64,000 nt of DNA from Pseudomonas beijingensis (GTDB lineage: Bacteria > Pseudomonadota > Gammaproteobacteria > Pseudomonadales > Pseudomonadaceae), in assembly GCF_030687295.1 (NCBI RefSeq), contig NZ_CP117425.1, positions 1,492,001-1,556,000 of the forward strand. Reading direction: 5' to 3'. A program made the position numbers and the translations under genes. Every line of letters starts with the position of its first letter. Position 1 is the first letter of the stretch. Of this stretch, positions 50,744-60,832 are shown piece by piece. The notes beneath the pieces were generated by a model. It saw only the letters and a list, made by a program, of their open reading frames with translations. It searched no databases and was not told the DNA's origin.

Positions 50744-53437
50744 TCAGACCAGAGGCCCGCGCGGGTAGCGCTTGAGCTTGTCGATCAGCTCCGCGCCGGG
50801 GATTGGCCGGTCGAACAGGTAGCCCTGGCCGACGTCGCAACGGTGACGCCGCAGGAACGTCAGTTGCTGGGCGGTTTCGATGCCTTCGGCCACGACCTTG
50901 AGTTTCAGGTTGTGAGCCATGGCGATCACCGCCGAGGTGATTTCCATGTCGTCCTGGTTGTCCGGGATCTCATGGATGAAGCTGCGATCGATCTTGATGA
51001 TGTCGATCGGGAATTTCTTCAGGTAGCTCAGGGATGAATACCCGGTGCCGAAGTCGTCCATGGCCAGGGTCAGCCCCAGGCGCTTGAGCTGGTCGAGCTG
51101 CAAGTGGGTGTCTTCGGTGGCTTCCAGCAGCAGGCCTTCGGTCAGCTCCAGTTCCAGCAGCCGGGCCGGCAGTTGTTCCTCCTTGAGGATGCTGGCGATG
51201 GAGGCGACCAGGTCCGGGTCGGAGAACTGCTTGGGCGACAGGTTGATCGCCACTTGCAGGTTGCCCAGGCCGGCGGCGGTCAATTGCTTGCTCATGCGGC
51301 AAGCCTGGCGGGCGATCCATTTGCCGATGGGGATGATCAGGCCGGTTTCTTCGGCCACGCTGATGAACTGGTCCGGGCGGATCATGCCCTTTTCCGGATG
51401 GTTCCAGCGCAGCAACGCCTCCATGCCCAGCAGGCGGCCGCTGCGCAGGCACAACTTGGGCTGGTAGAACACGTCCAGTTCGTTCTGGGTCAGGGCGCGG
51501 CGCAGGTTGTTTTCGACAAACAGTTTGTAGCTGGCCTCGGCGTTCAGCGCCTCGGTGAACACCTGGACCTGATGCTTGCCGTTGGCCTTGGCCTTGTGCA
51601 GGGCGAGGCCGGCGTTGCGCATCAGGGTCTGCGGATCACGGCCGTGCAGCGGCGCGCAGGCCAGGCCCACGGAACCGGTCACGCTGATCAGCTGGTTGTC
51701 GACGAACATCGGTTTGTCGAGGGTCATCAGCAATTGGCTGGCGATTTGCTGCCCGGCTTCCAGGCTCGTGTCGTCCAACAGCACGGCGAACTCGTTACTG
51801 GCGAATCGCGCCAGGCTGCCGCTGGGGCTCAGGCTGTTGCGCAGGCGCCGGGCCAGGCTGATCAGCAGCTTGTCACCGGTCTGGTGGCCGAGGCTGTCGT
51901 TGATACGCTTGAAGTTGTCGATGTCCACCAGTAGCAGGCTGATGGGCGAATCACTGTCCCGGGCGAAGCGTTCATCGAGGTTGCGAATGAACGCCGGGCG
52001 GTTGCCCAGGTTAGTCAGATTGTCGGTGTAGGCCAGGCGCTCGATGCGCTGCTGGGCCAGCTTGGTCTGGGTGATGTCTTCGTAGATGCCGATGTAGTGG
52101 GTCAGCTCGCGGTTGTCGCCATACACCTTGGAAATCGACAGCTGACCCCAGTAGGGTTCCAGGTTCTTGCGCCGGCTCTTGAACTCGCCCTGCCAGCTAT
52201 TGCTTTGAGCCAGCGCCGAGGGCGCGTCGAACAGCAGCTCGCTGAGGTTTTCCAGGGCCGGCAGTTCCGAGAGGCGTTGGCCGTGGACTTCCTCGGTGGT
52301 GTATTGGGTGATCGCGGTGAAGCTCGGGTTGACGTACTCCACCACACCGTCGCAATTGACCAGCAGGAACGCGTTGGCGCTCTGCTCCACGGCGCGCTGG
52401 AACAGGTGCAGGGCGCTGGTGGCGGTGCGGCGGTTGTGGTTGTTGATGACCTGGGCGAACTGGTCCGCCAGCTCGCCGGCAAAGGCGATCTCATCCGATT
52501 GCCAGGCGCGGGTGACGCCCACTTGTTCCAGGCACAGCACGCCTACTACCTGGCCGTCGATACGCACGCTGGCGTCGAGAATGGCGTTGACGTCGCGGGC
52601 GCGCAGGCTCTCGGCCAGTTCCCGGGTACGCGGGTCGCGCATCGCATTGTGGGCGTCGATGGCGCGGCAGGTCTGCAGCGCCTCCATGTAGTCGGGAAAC
52701 TCGTTGACGTCGATGACCGTCGGCAGGAAGTACTCCTGGGACGCGCGGTTGTAAGCGGAAATCGGCACCAGTTGGCCATCGTCCAGATTCCAGATACTGG
52801 CGCAGTCGATCTGGTAGATGTCACAGGCGCTGCGGGTGATGAGTTCGGCCGCTTCGAGCAGGGAGTTGTTGGCGCTGTAGCGTTGACGGGTCAGCAGCAG
52901 GATCAGGTCCTGTTGGGCACGTACCCGGTCCAGGTGCTGGAGCTGCTCTTGCTGGGCGCGCTGGTTCAGTTCCAGGGCGATCTGCAGGCGCGAGTTCTGG
53001 GTTTCCAGGTCCAGGGCCGGCATGGAGGGTTCGCTTTGCAGCAAATTGTCCACCACCAGCAGGTAGCCGCGCAGCAGGTGACGATTGTGCTGCTTGTAGG
53101 CTTCGCCCGTTTCCAGCACATTCATCGGGCCCTTGGCGGTGTGGAGCGTGTAGCGAATCTGGTAATGCGCGGCCTGGGCCAATTGTTGCTGGATGGCGTC
53201 GTGCAATTGATAGCGCGCTTCGGGTTCCATCAGGCTGGCGTAGGGCGAACTGACCAGCGAGCACAGCTCTACCGCCGGCAGGCCGAAGTGTCGCTCGCAG
53301 TTGGGGTCGAGAAACAACAGCGCCCAGCTAGCTTCATTCAGCCGTTCGAAACGCAGCATACCGAGCCGCGCGGGCACCGGTAACTGCGTCACTACCTCGG
53401 CCGCCATACGGCTGGCGGCATCGGGTTGGCTTTTCAT
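50744..53437 (-). CDS. c-di-GMP protein with sensor, degenerate GGDEF and EAL domains
   Basis: An 897-residue cytoplasmic protein. A PAS-like N-terminal region (1-150), a GAF-like domain (about 190-335) and a PAS domain with its PAC part (about 345-460, ending at THYIGIYEDITQTK) precede the GGDEF region (470-630), where the signature reads ASNEF instead of GGDEF, so cyclase activity is unlikely. The EAL domain (640-897) keeps MEALLRW, INLSPKQF, DDFGTGYSSLSYLKKFPID and VVAEGIET, all needed for phosphodiesterase activity. It most likely breaks down c-di-GMP in response to a signal sensed by the PAS or GAF parts. The gene is monocistronic. Confidence 0.9.
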   Translation of the reverse strand: MKSQPDAASRMAAEVVTQLPVPARLGMLRFERLNEASWALLFLDPNCERHFGLPAVELCSLVSSPYASLMEPEARYQLHDAIQQQLAQAAHYQIRYTLHTAKGPMNVLETGEAYKQHNRHLLRGYLLVVDNLLQSEPSMPALDLETQNSRLQIALELNQRAQQEQLQHLDRVRAQQDLILLLTRQRYSANNSLLEAAELITRSACDIYQIDCASIWNLDDGQLVPISAYNRASQEYFLPTVIDVNEFPDYMEALQTCRAIDAHNAMRDPRTRELAESLRARDVNAILDASVRIDGQVVGVLCLEQVGVTRAWQSDEIAFAGELADQFAQVINNHNRRTATSALHLFQRAVEQSANAFLLVNCDGVVEYVNPSFTAITQYTTEEVHGQRLSELPALENLSELLFDAPSALAQSNSWQGEFKSRRKNLEPYWGQLSISKVYGDNRELTHYIGIYEDITQTKLAQQRIERLAYTDNLTNLGNRPAFIRNLDERFARDSDSPISLLLVDIDNFKRINDSLGHQTGDKLLISLARRLRNSLSPSGSLARFASNEFAVLLDDTSLEAGQQIASQLLMTLDKPMFVDNQLISVTGSVGLACAPLHGRDPQTLMRNAGLALHKAKANGKHQVQVFTEALNAEASYKLFVENNLRRALTQNELDVFYQPKLCLRSGRLLGMEALLRWNHPEKGMIRPDQFISVAEETGLIIPIGKWIARQACRMSKQLTAAGLGNLQVAINLSPKQFSDPDLVASIASILKEEQLPARLLELELTEGLLLEATEDTHLQLDQLKRLGLTLAMDDFGTGYSSLSYLKKFPIDIIKIDRSFIHEIPDNQDDMEITSAVIAMAHNLKLKVVAEGIETAQQLTFLRRHRCDVGQGYLFDRPIPGAELIDKLKRYPRGPLV

Positions 53438-53619
53438 GGGGAAACTCGCTTCGAAAATGCTGATCGCGCCGGGCTGACGCCCTCGTTATTACGGATTGGC
53501 GCAAGGTTGCATCATTGCGGCACTGGCTGACAAGAGAGATGAAGGCCAAGTGCTATAAACCTTTTATCGGCCGACAACGGGATTTCTCCAGTCGCCGGCC
53601 GATCAGAGGGCATGGAAGT

Positions 53620-55023
53620 TCATCGCAGCGGGATATCGACCGTCTGCAAGGGCCTGCCGTCACGGTCGTGGAAGGTCACTTGAAGGCTCTGCGCCGTGAC
53701 CTGCAGGCGGGCGAAGTTGTCCCGGCTCACCACTTCGCTGGTCAGTTCATAGCGGTACTCACCGCTGTCCGTGCGGGCCATGGACCTGTGGAAAATAAAA
53801 TCCGCGGCTTTTGCAAAAGGCAGCAGTTTGCTGTTGTAGAACGGCGATGAAACGACGGTGTTGACCTCGAAATCAGGATCCTGGCTGTGACGCAGGCGGC
53901 TGGTCATGGAACCGTGGACGTCACCCGAGATGAACACCACGTTTTTGATCCGATGGCGGCGGATGGTCTCCAACAGGCGCAGACGTTGTTCCGGGAAGGC
54001 CTGCCAGGCATCGCCGTCGTTGCGCTGGCTGTCAGGGAAAAACATCACGCTGGTGACGACGAGCTTGACCCGTGCGGGGCTGCTGACGAGCCACTCGAGC
54101 AGGGACCGTTCCTGTTCCGCGTCGAGGATGCGCCGATCGTCCGCCGACAGGTTGCGTTGCGTCCGGCTGTCGGTGACGAACCAGTGGATATCGCCATGGG
54201 CAAAGGTGTACCAGTAGCGGGCCAACGACTTGTTCAATGTTCCGTCGCTCGACAGTTCATGGGCGGGCCCATGGCTGGCCTGGTAAAGCCCATAAGCGCT
54301 CATGGCATTGGCATACAGGACATCATCGTGGTCGGTTTTCCTGGCGGGCCAGTTGTCTTCGATTTCGTGGTCGTCGAGGATCATGTAGGTCGGCGTGCCA
54401 GACATCAGTTTTCTGATGTGCGGCTGGGTAAATACCGATCGGTATCTGAAAAGGATGTGTTTATAGGTTCGGTCCGGGCCGATGATATTCAAGTCATCGA
54501 GATAAACCTGGTCTCCGGTCATCAACACCGCGCTGATCGGCGGGTCGGCCTGTTCGACGACGCGATTGATGCCGGCAAAGGTGCGATCCCCAAGGCTGGG
54601 GAGTAACGGGGTGCTGGCGGCGATCCGCAAGTAGCGACATGAACCCACGATATAAGCCCGTGGTGCATCGGTTTTATCGGCCGGCGTGCGCAAACAGTAG
54701 GTGTTGCGGGGCCATTGCAGCGGCAGTTCCTGGATGGTTTCCACGGTATGGGTCGGGCTCAAGGGGCTGAGCCAGCCGGCCTGGTATTCGTAGGCGGTGT
54801 CGGGTTGAAGGCCTTTCAATACGATGACATCGGACATGTCGCGGTAGGCCTTCAATTGGACGAAGTGCCCTTTTGACCAGCGGGTGTCCCCTCGGCGCCG
54901 GTGGCGAATGCCGGCAAATACCTGGTTGTTGCCGTGATCGCCGCGCAGGAATATCCGGGCGTGATCCGTGGTCGTGTGCCCGACAATGGGGCCGACGGTA
55001 GGTTTGAACATGTTCGAATCCAT
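53620..55023 (-). CDS. PhoD-like alkaline phosphatase/phosphodiesterase
   Basis: A 467-residue metallophosphoesterase of the alkaline phosphatase D type. An N-terminal fibronectin-like part (VGHTTTDHARIFLRGD, LKGLQPDTAYEYQ) leads to the metal-binding blocks VGSCRYLR, LMTGDQVYLDD, LDDHEIEDNW and ISGDVHGS. No signal peptide is seen, unlike classical PhoD, so it may be cytoplasmic. It would hydrolyse phosphate esters; the substrate is unknown. The start could be the ATG at 55023 or the one at 55011; neither has a good ribosome binding site. Confidence 0.87.
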   Translation of the reverse strand: MDSNMFKPTVGPIVGHTTTDHARIFLRGDHGNNQVFAGIRHRRRGDTRWSKGHFVQLKAYRDMSDVIVLKGLQPDTAYEYQAGWLSPLSPTHTVETIQELPLQWPRNTYCLRTPADKTDAPRAYIVGSCRYLRIAASTPLLPSLGDRTFAGINRVVEQADPPISAVLMTGDQVYLDDLNIIGPDRTYKHILFRYRSVFTQPHIRKLMSGTPTYMILDDHEIEDNWPARKTDHDDVLYANAMSAYGLYQASHGPAHELSSDGTLNKSLARYWYTFAHGDIHWFVTDSRTQRNLSADDRRILDAEQERSLLEWLVSSPARVKLVVTSVMFFPDSQRNDGDAWQAFPEQRLRLLETIRRHRIKNVVFISGDVHGSMTSRLRHSQDPDFEVNTVVSSPFYNSKLLPFAKAADFIFHRSMARTDSGEYRYELTSEVVSRDNFARLQVTAQSLQVTFHDRDGRPLQTVDIPLR

Positions 55024-55552
55024 TCGAAGTTTTAGTCGGTGGGTGCAGGCATCAAGTGGCCCGACGGTTTGATGCTAAAGCCCGGCGCGCCATAAATATC
55101 GATAGGGTAGGGGGCGCAGGCTGTGGGTAATGACTAACAGGGGACGTAGTCATTTGAAGCTTGCGGGGTAGGAAAATGCCGGGTTGCCTGACATGCCGCT
55201 TTCGCGAGTGGGCTCGCTTCCACAGGTGATGCTGTTCACTAAGTCGTTATTGACGACTCTGATTATGTGTTCCGAAAGGCGTGGGTTGGTGTGTATATCC
55301 GTTTTTTGCGTAACGGCGGCTTAGGGTTCCGCTCTTACAGCGGGTCACTTTTGAAGAGCGCAAAAGTAACCAAAACGCTTTGCCCCACCACTCGGTGCCT
55401 CGCTTAGGCTCGGCATGCCCTCACTCCGGCATTGCTCCGTGGGCCGCCGCGAAGGGCCATCCATGGCCCAGCGCGGCTATCCCGGCATCCATGCCGGGAT
55501 GCCCACTGCGCAATGCCTGCGTTCGGCCAGCGTGGTTTAACGGGGCGTCCAG

Positions 55553-55686
55553 ATCAAGATCAAGAGCCAAAGCAAGAGCAAGAGCCAAAGCAAGAGCAAG
55601 AGCCAAAGCAAGAGCAAGAGCCAAAGCAAGAGCAAGAGCCAAAGCAAGAGCAAGAGCAAGAGCCAAAGCAAGAGCAAGAGCAAGAG
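55553..55686. repeat. 18-base low-complexity tandem repeat
   Basis: About seven copies of an 18-base unit made of AAGAGC and AAAGCC-like hexamers (for example CAAGAGCAAGAGCCAAAG). Read in one frame it would code for Lys-Ala/Arg-Ala runs, but no start or ribosome binding site supports translation. Confidence 0.9.
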
Positions 55687-55719
55687 CGGGGCACATGCCG
55701 GCCCTATGTGGTTGAGCCA

Positions 55720-55884
55720 CCGCTATCGCGAGCAAGCTCGCTCCCACAGTGGGTCTGTGGTGAACACAAGACTCATGAACACCCAAGATCCCCTGTGGGA
55801 GCGAGCTTGCTCGCGATGCCGTCGGCACATCCAACATCACCGCAAACTGACCCACCGCCTTCGCGAGCAAGTCCGCTCCCACAG
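55720..55884. repeat. REP palindromes inside the inverted-repeat element
   Basis: CGCGAGCAAGCTCGCTCCCA is followed by GTGGGAGCGAGCTTGCTCGC and a last inverted copy, GCGAGCAAGTCCGCTCCCAC. Confidence 0.88.
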
Positions 55885-56364
55885 GAGGAACGCGGTCCCA
55901 ACCAAGAGCCAGGTCGGCTATCAGGCCGCCTCGCGGTGGACGTTGATCTCGGGCGCCCCGTTAACCACGCTGGCTGAACGAAGGTATTGCGCAGTGGGCA
56001 ACCCGGCATGGATGCCGGGTTAGCCGCGCTGGGCCATGGATGGCCCTTCGCGGCGGCCCACGGAGCAATGCCTTCGTTCAGGCATGCCGAGCCTAGGCGA
56101 GGCACCGAGTGGTGGGGCAAAAGCGTTTTGGTTACTTTTGACTGGGCCGGCTTCCGGGCTCTTCAAAAGTGACCCGCTGTAAGAGCGGAACCGCCAGCAG
56201 CCGTTACCGCAGCAATGGATATACACACCACCTGCCCGGAAAAAGGCGAGTAGATTTTTCCAAAAAACGACGCTTTCCATTTCTGAAAAAACGCCACTTT
56301 TCCTAAGTGAACAGCACCCACAGGGCTTCATCAGTTTCAGGTACTGTGCCGCACCGCAAATCCA

Positions 56365-56391
56365 TTGTGGGAGCGAGCCTGCTCTCGATGA
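56365..56391. repeat. Single degenerate REP
   Basis: GTGGGAGCGAGCCTGCTCTC, with one mismatch in the palindrome, lies just beyond the aceF terminator. Confidence 0.75.
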
Positions 56392-56435
56392 GGCCGGCAC
56401 ATCCAATACCCATATACCCGGCCTGAATTCCAGGC

Positions 56436-56465
56436 AAAAAAAAGCCCCGCCAAACGGACGGGGTT
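56436..56465 (-). terminator. Rho-independent terminator of aceEF
   Basis: On the minus strand CCCCGTCCG pairs with the later GGCGGGG and is followed by eight T. It lies about 70 bases after the aceF stop. A second stem, GGCCCTCCC/GGGAGGGCC at 56505-56526, lies right after the stop and may protect the 3' end. Confidence 0.88.
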
Positions 56466-56534
56466 GAGGTACGAGCGTGGCGCTCGGAAAACGATGCGCC
56501 GAATGGCCCTCCCCCAAGGGAGGGCCGCCCGGTG

Positions 56535-58175
56535 TTACAGCAGGATGGTGCGGATGTCGCCCAGCAAGTCGCTCAAGCGCTTGGTGAAGCGTGCCGCGGC
56601 GGCGCCGTTGATCACACGGTGATCGTAGGACAGCGACAGAGGCAGCATCAGCTTCGGCTGGAAGGCTTTACCGTCCCAGACCGGCTGGATGGTGGCCTTG
56701 GAAACACCCAGGATCGCCACTTCCGGCGCGTTGACGATCGGCGTGAAGCCGGTGCCGCCAATGTGGCCGAGGCTGGAGATGGTGAAGCACGCGCCCTGCA
56801 TGTCGTCGGCGGTGAGCTTCTTGTTCCGGGCTTTTTCGGCCAGGGCAGCGGCTTCGCCGGCCAGTTGCAGCAGGCTCTTCTGGTCGACGTTGCGGATGAC
56901 CGGTACCAGCAGGCCTTCCGGGGTGTCGACGGCAAAGCCGATGTGCACGTATTTCTTGCGGATCACAGCCTTGCCGCTTGGGGCCAGGGAGGCGTTGAAG
57001 TCCGGCAGTTCCTTGAGCAGGTGCGCACAGGCCTTGAGCAGCAGGGGCAGCACGGTCAGCTTCACGCCGGCCTTTTCCGCCACGGCTTTCTGCGCGACGC
57101 GGAAAGCTTCCAGCTCGGTGATGTCGGCCTGGTCGAACTGAGTCACGTGAGGAATGTTCAACCAGCTGCGGTGCAGGCTCGACGCGCCGATCTGCATCAG
57201 GCGAGTCATGGCCACTTCTTCGGTTTCGCCGAAGCGGCTGAAGTCCACCGCCGGAATCGGCGGGATACCCGCGCCGCCGGTGGCGCCTTCGGCCGGTGCG
57301 TTCTTGGCCTTCTGCATCATGGCCTTGACGTAGGCTTGCACGTCTTCCTTGAGCACACGACCGTGAGGGCCGCTTGGGCCGACGGCCGACAGTTCGACGC
57401 CGAATTCACGGGCCAACTGACGCACCGCAGGGCCGGCGTGCACCTTGGCACCGCTTGGCGCCGGCGCGGCGGCGACAGGGGCAGGCGCTGCTTCGGCTTT
57501 GGCCGCGGGAGCGGCGGCTGGCGCTGGAGCTGCTTCAGCCTTGGCGGCAGGAGCAGCGGCCTGGGCTGGCGCGGCAGGTGCCGCAGCACCAGCTACTTTC
57601 AGCTTCAGGATCAGGTCACCGGTGCCAACTTCGTCTTCCAGCTTGATCTCGACGCTTTCCACCACACCGGCGGCCGGCGATGGGATTTCCATGCTGGCCT
57701 TGTCGGATTCCAGGGTGATCAGCGACTGGTCGGCTTCGACGGTGTCGCCGACCTTGACCAGCACTTCGATGATCTTGGCCTTGCCCGACGAACCGATGTC
57801 CGGAACATGAATGTCCTGGACCGTGGCCGCGGCAGGCGCAGCGGTGGGCGCGGGAGCCGCTTCGGCAGCCGGTGCGGCGGCAGGCTTTTCAGCGGCGGCC
57901 GGGGCAGCGGCAGGGGCGGGCGCTTCAGGCGCCGCAGCGGCGCCCTCGACTTCCAGCTCCAGCAGTTCGTCGCCTTCTTTCAGGCGGTCGCCCAGCTTCA
58001 CTTTCAGGCTCTTGATGACACCGGCCTTCGGCGCAGGCACTTCCATGCTGGCCTTGTCCGATTCAAGCGTCAGGATGCTCTGGTCGGCTTCGATACGGTC
58101 GCCGACCTTCACAAACAGTTCAATTACTTCACCTTCACCGCTGCCGATGTCAGGTACGCGAATGAGTTCGCTCAC
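56535..58175 (-). CDS. aceF: Pyruvate dehydrogenase E2, dihydrolipoyl acetyltransferase
   Basis: A 546-residue E2 subunit with two lipoyl domains (lipoyl Lys41 in ESDKASM and a second in ESDKASMEIP about residue 160). Each is followed by a long Ala/Pro-rich hinge. A peripheral-subunit-binding domain comes next (VHAGPAVRQLAREFG). The catalytic domain ends in SYDHRVINGAAAARF, where Asn replaces the usual Asp of HxxxDG, as I recall for the Azotobacter enzyme. It passes the acetyl group to CoA. It lies 11 bases after aceE on the same transcript, and a terminator follows. Confidence 0.97.
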   Translation of the reverse strand: MSELIRVPDIGSGEGEVIELFVKVGDRIEADQSILTLESDKASMEVPAPKAGVIKSLKVKLGDRLKEGDELLELEVEGAAAAPEAPAPAAAPAAAEKPAAAPAAEAAPAPTAAPAAATVQDIHVPDIGSSGKAKIIEVLVKVGDTVEADQSLITLESDKASMEIPSPAAGVVESVEIKLEDEVGTGDLILKLKVAGAAAPAAPAQAAAPAAKAEAAPAPAAAPAAKAEAAPAPVAAAPAPSGAKVHAGPAVRQLAREFGVELSAVGPSGPHGRVLKEDVQAYVKAMMQKAKNAPAEGATGGAGIPPIPAVDFSRFGETEEVAMTRLMQIGASSLHRSWLNIPHVTQFDQADITELEAFRVAQKAVAEKAGVKLTVLPLLLKACAHLLKELPDFNASLAPSGKAVIRKKYVHIGFAVDTPEGLLVPVIRNVDQKSLLQLAGEAAALAEKARNKKLTADDMQGACFTISSLGHIGGTGFTPIVNAPEVAILGVSKATIQPVWDGKAFQPKLMLPLSLSYDHRVINGAAAARFTKRLSDLLGDIRTILL

Positions 58176-58186
58176 GAAAATTCTCC

Positions 58187-60832
58187 TCAGCAGTCCAGTG
58201 GGTTGCGTTTTTCTGGATCGATGCCGAACTTGACGATGGCCTCGGCCACCACTTTAGGTTCGATATCGCCACGGTCAGCCAGGGCTTCCAGGGCTGCCAA
58301 CACAACGAACTTACGGTCGACTTCGAAGAAGTGACGCAGCTTCTTGCGGCTGTCGCTACGGCCGAAACCGTCGGTGCCCAGCACTTTGAATTCCTTGGAT
58401 GGAACCCACTGGCGGATCTGCTCGGCGAACAGCTTCATGTAGTCGGTAGAGGCGATGACCGGACCTTTGCGGCCGTTCAGGCATTCTTCGACGTAGCTCA
58501 GCTTAGGCTTCTGGCCAGGGTGCAGGCGGTTGCTGCGCTCTACGGCCAGGCCGTCGCGACGCAGTTCGTTGAAGCTGGTGACGCTCCACACGTCGGCGCC
58601 GACGTTGAACTCTTCACGCAGGATCTTCGCTGCTTCACGCACTTCGCGCAGGATGGTGCCCGAGCCCATCAACTGGACGTGGTGCGCCGCTTCGCGGGTG
58701 TCTTCCTCGAGCAGGTACATGCCCTTGACGATACCTGCCTCGACACCGGCCGGCATGGCTGGCTGCTGGTAGGACTCGTTCATCACGGTGATGTAGTAGA
58801 AGACGTCCTGTTGCTCTTCGGTCATCTTCTTCATGCCGTCCTGGATGATCACCGCCAGCTCGTAGCCGTAGGTCGGATCATAGGTGCGGCAGTTCGGGAT
58901 GGTCCCGGCCAGCATGTGGCTGTGACCGTCTTCGTGCTGCAGGCCTTCACCGTTCAGCGTGGTGCGGCCGGCGGTGCCGCCGATCAGGAAGCCACGGGTA
59001 CGGCTGTCGCCAGCGGCCCAGGCCAGGTCGCCAATACGCTGGAAGCCGAACATCGAGTAGAAGATGTAGAACGGCAGCATCGGCTGGTTGTGGCTGGAGT
59101 ACGAAGTACCGGCGGCAATGAAGGAGCTCATGGCGCCCGCTTCGTTGATGCCTTCTTCGAGGATCTGGCCCTTCTTGTCTTCGCGGTAGAACATCACCTG
59201 GTCTTTATCGACTGGCTCGTAGAGCTGGCCGACGGACGAGTAGATGCCCAACTGACGGAACATGCCTTCCATACCGAAGGTACGAGCTTCGTCCGGGATG
59301 ATCGGGACGATGCGCTGGCCGATTTCCTTGTCCTTGACCAGTTGCGCAAGGATCCGCACGAAGGCCATGGTGGTGGAGATTTCACGGTCGCCCGAACCGT
59401 CCAGGATCGCCTTGAGGGTCTCCAGTGGCGGGGTCGGGATGCTGAAGCTCTTGGCGCGACGCTGGGGCACGAAACCACCCAGTGCGGCACGGCGCTCGGC
59501 CAGGTAACGGGCTTCGGCGCTGCCTTCTTCGGGCTTGAAGAACGGCAGGTTTTCCAGCTCGCTGTCCTTGACCGGAATGTCGAAGCGGTCGCGGAACAAC
59601 TTCAGGCTGTCGACATCGACTTTCTTGGTGTTGTGCGCGGTGTTCTTCGCTTCGCCGGCACCGGTGCCATAACCCTTGATGGTCTTGGCCAGGATGACGG
59701 TCGGCTGCTCTTTGTGGTTGACCGCCTGGTGGTACGCCGCGTAGACCTTGTACGGGTCGTGGCCGCCACGGTTGAGCTTCCAGATCTCGTCGTCGGACAG
59801 GTCGGCGACCATGGCCTTGAGTTCAGGCGAGTTGAAGAAGTGCTCGCGGACGAACGCGCCGTCCTTGGCCTTGTAGTTCTGGTACTCGCCGTCGATGACT
59901 TCGTCCATGCGGCGTTGCAGGATGCCGTCGACGTCCTTGGCCAGCAGTGGGTCCCAGAAACGGCCCCAGATGACTTTGTTGACGTTCCACTGGGCACCAC
60001 GGAACACGCCTTCGAGTTCCTGGATGATCTTGGCGTTGCCGCGAACCGGGCCGTCGAGGCGCTGCAGGTTGCAGTTGATGACGAAGATCAGGTTGTCCAG
60101 CTTCTCGCGGCCGGCCAGGGAGATCGCGCCCAGGGATTCCGGCTCGTCGCACTCGCCGTCGCCCATGAAGCACCAGACTTTCTGCTTGCCTGGCTGGATG
60201 AAGCCACGGGCTTCCAGGTACTTCATGAAGCGCGCCTGGTAGATCGCCTGGATCGGGCCCAGGCCCATGGAAACGGTCGGGAACTGCCAGAAATCAGGCA
60301 TCAGCCAAGGGTGCGGGTACGAGGACAGGCCGTTGCCGTCCACTTCCTGGCGGAAGTTGTTCATCTGGTCTTCGGTGATGCGGCCTTCCATGAACGCACG
60401 GGCGTAGACGCCTGGCGATGCGTGACCCTGGAAGTAGATCAGGTCGCCGCCGTGTTCGTCGGTCGGGGCCTGGAAGAAATAGTTGAAGCCGATGTCATAC
60501 AGCGTCGCGCTGGAGGCGAAGCTGGAGATGTGACCGCCCAGGTCAGAATCTTTCAGGTTGGTACGCATGACCATGGCCAACGCGTTCCAGCGTACCAGCG
60601 AGCGAATGCGGCGTTCCATGAACAGGTCGCCAGGCATGCGTGCTTCGTGGGTAACGGGGATCGTGTTGCGGTACGGCGTGGTGATGGCGTAGGGCAGTTG
60701 CGAGCCGCTGCGGGTCGCGAGTTCGCCCATACGGGTCATCAGATAATGAGCACGGTCTTCGCCTTCTTTGTCGAGAACCGATTCCAGGGCGTCCAGCCAT
60801 TCCTGGGTTTCGACGGGATCGAGGTCTTGCAT
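58187..60832 (-). CDS. aceE: Pyruvate dehydrogenase E1 component
   Basis: An 881-residue homodimeric-type E1 that decarboxylates pyruvate with thiamine diphosphate and passes the acetyl group to E2. The cofactor motif starts GDGECDEPESLGAISLA and ends NCNLQRLDGP. Other family blocks are SFASSATLYDIGFNYFF and FQGHASPGVYARAF. Length is normal. The first gene of aceEF; the 382-base gap upstream contains two operator-like palindromes. Confidence 0.97.
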   Translation of the reverse strand: MQDLDPVETQEWLDALESVLDKEGEDRAHYLMTRMGELATRSGSQLPYAITTPYRNTIPVTHEARMPGDLFMERRIRSLVRWNALAMVMRTNLKDSDLGGHISSFASSATLYDIGFNYFFQAPTDEHGGDLIYFQGHASPGVYARAFMEGRITEDQMNNFRQEVDGNGLSSYPHPWLMPDFWQFPTVSMGLGPIQAIYQARFMKYLEARGFIQPGKQKVWCFMGDGECDEPESLGAISLAGREKLDNLIFVINCNLQRLDGPVRGNAKIIQELEGVFRGAQWNVNKVIWGRFWDPLLAKDVDGILQRRMDEVIDGEYQNYKAKDGAFVREHFFNSPELKAMVADLSDDEIWKLNRGGHDPYKVYAAYHQAVNHKEQPTVILAKTIKGYGTGAGEAKNTAHNTKKVDVDSLKLFRDRFDIPVKDSELENLPFFKPEEGSAEARYLAERRAALGGFVPQRRAKSFSIPTPPLETLKAILDGSGDREISTTMAFVRILAQLVKDKEIGQRIVPIIPDEARTFGMEGMFRQLGIYSSVGQLYEPVDKDQVMFYREDKKGQILEEGINEAGAMSSFIAAGTSYSSHNQPMLPFYIFYSMFGFQRIGDLAWAAGDSRTRGFLIGGTAGRTTLNGEGLQHEDGHSHMLAGTIPNCRTYDPTYGYELAVIIQDGMKKMTEEQQDVFYYITVMNESYQQPAMPAGVEAGIVKGMYLLEEDTREAAHHVQLMGSGTILREVREAAKILREEFNVGADVWSVTSFNELRRDGLAVERSNRLHPGQKPKLSYVEECLNGRKGPVIASTDYMKLFAEQIRQWVPSKEFKVLGTDGFGRSDSRKKLRHFFEVDRKFVVLAALEALADRGDIEPKVVAEAIVKFGIDPEKRNPLDC

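Larger units (their letters stand above)
55287..56230. repeat. Long inverted-repeat element with low-complexity core
   Basis: Left arm 55287-55550 and right arm 55951-56230 are imperfect inverted copies, alike over nearly their whole length (for example GGTTCCGCTCTTACAGCGGG near 55327 and its complement near 56180; GGGCCATCCATGGCCCAGCG near 55455 and its complement near 56030). Between them are an 18-base repeat (55553-55686) and REP palindromes (55720-55884). Open frames here are short and repetitive, with no ribosome binding site, and are not called as genes. A degenerate REP is at 55195-55222, outside the left arm. Confidence 0.8.

Noticed and set aside
55432..55977. Open frames rich in Gln-Glu-Pro-Lys or Lys-Ala-Arg over the 18-base repeat
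   Set aside because: Translation of a low-complexity repeat inside an inverted-repeat element, with no start signal.
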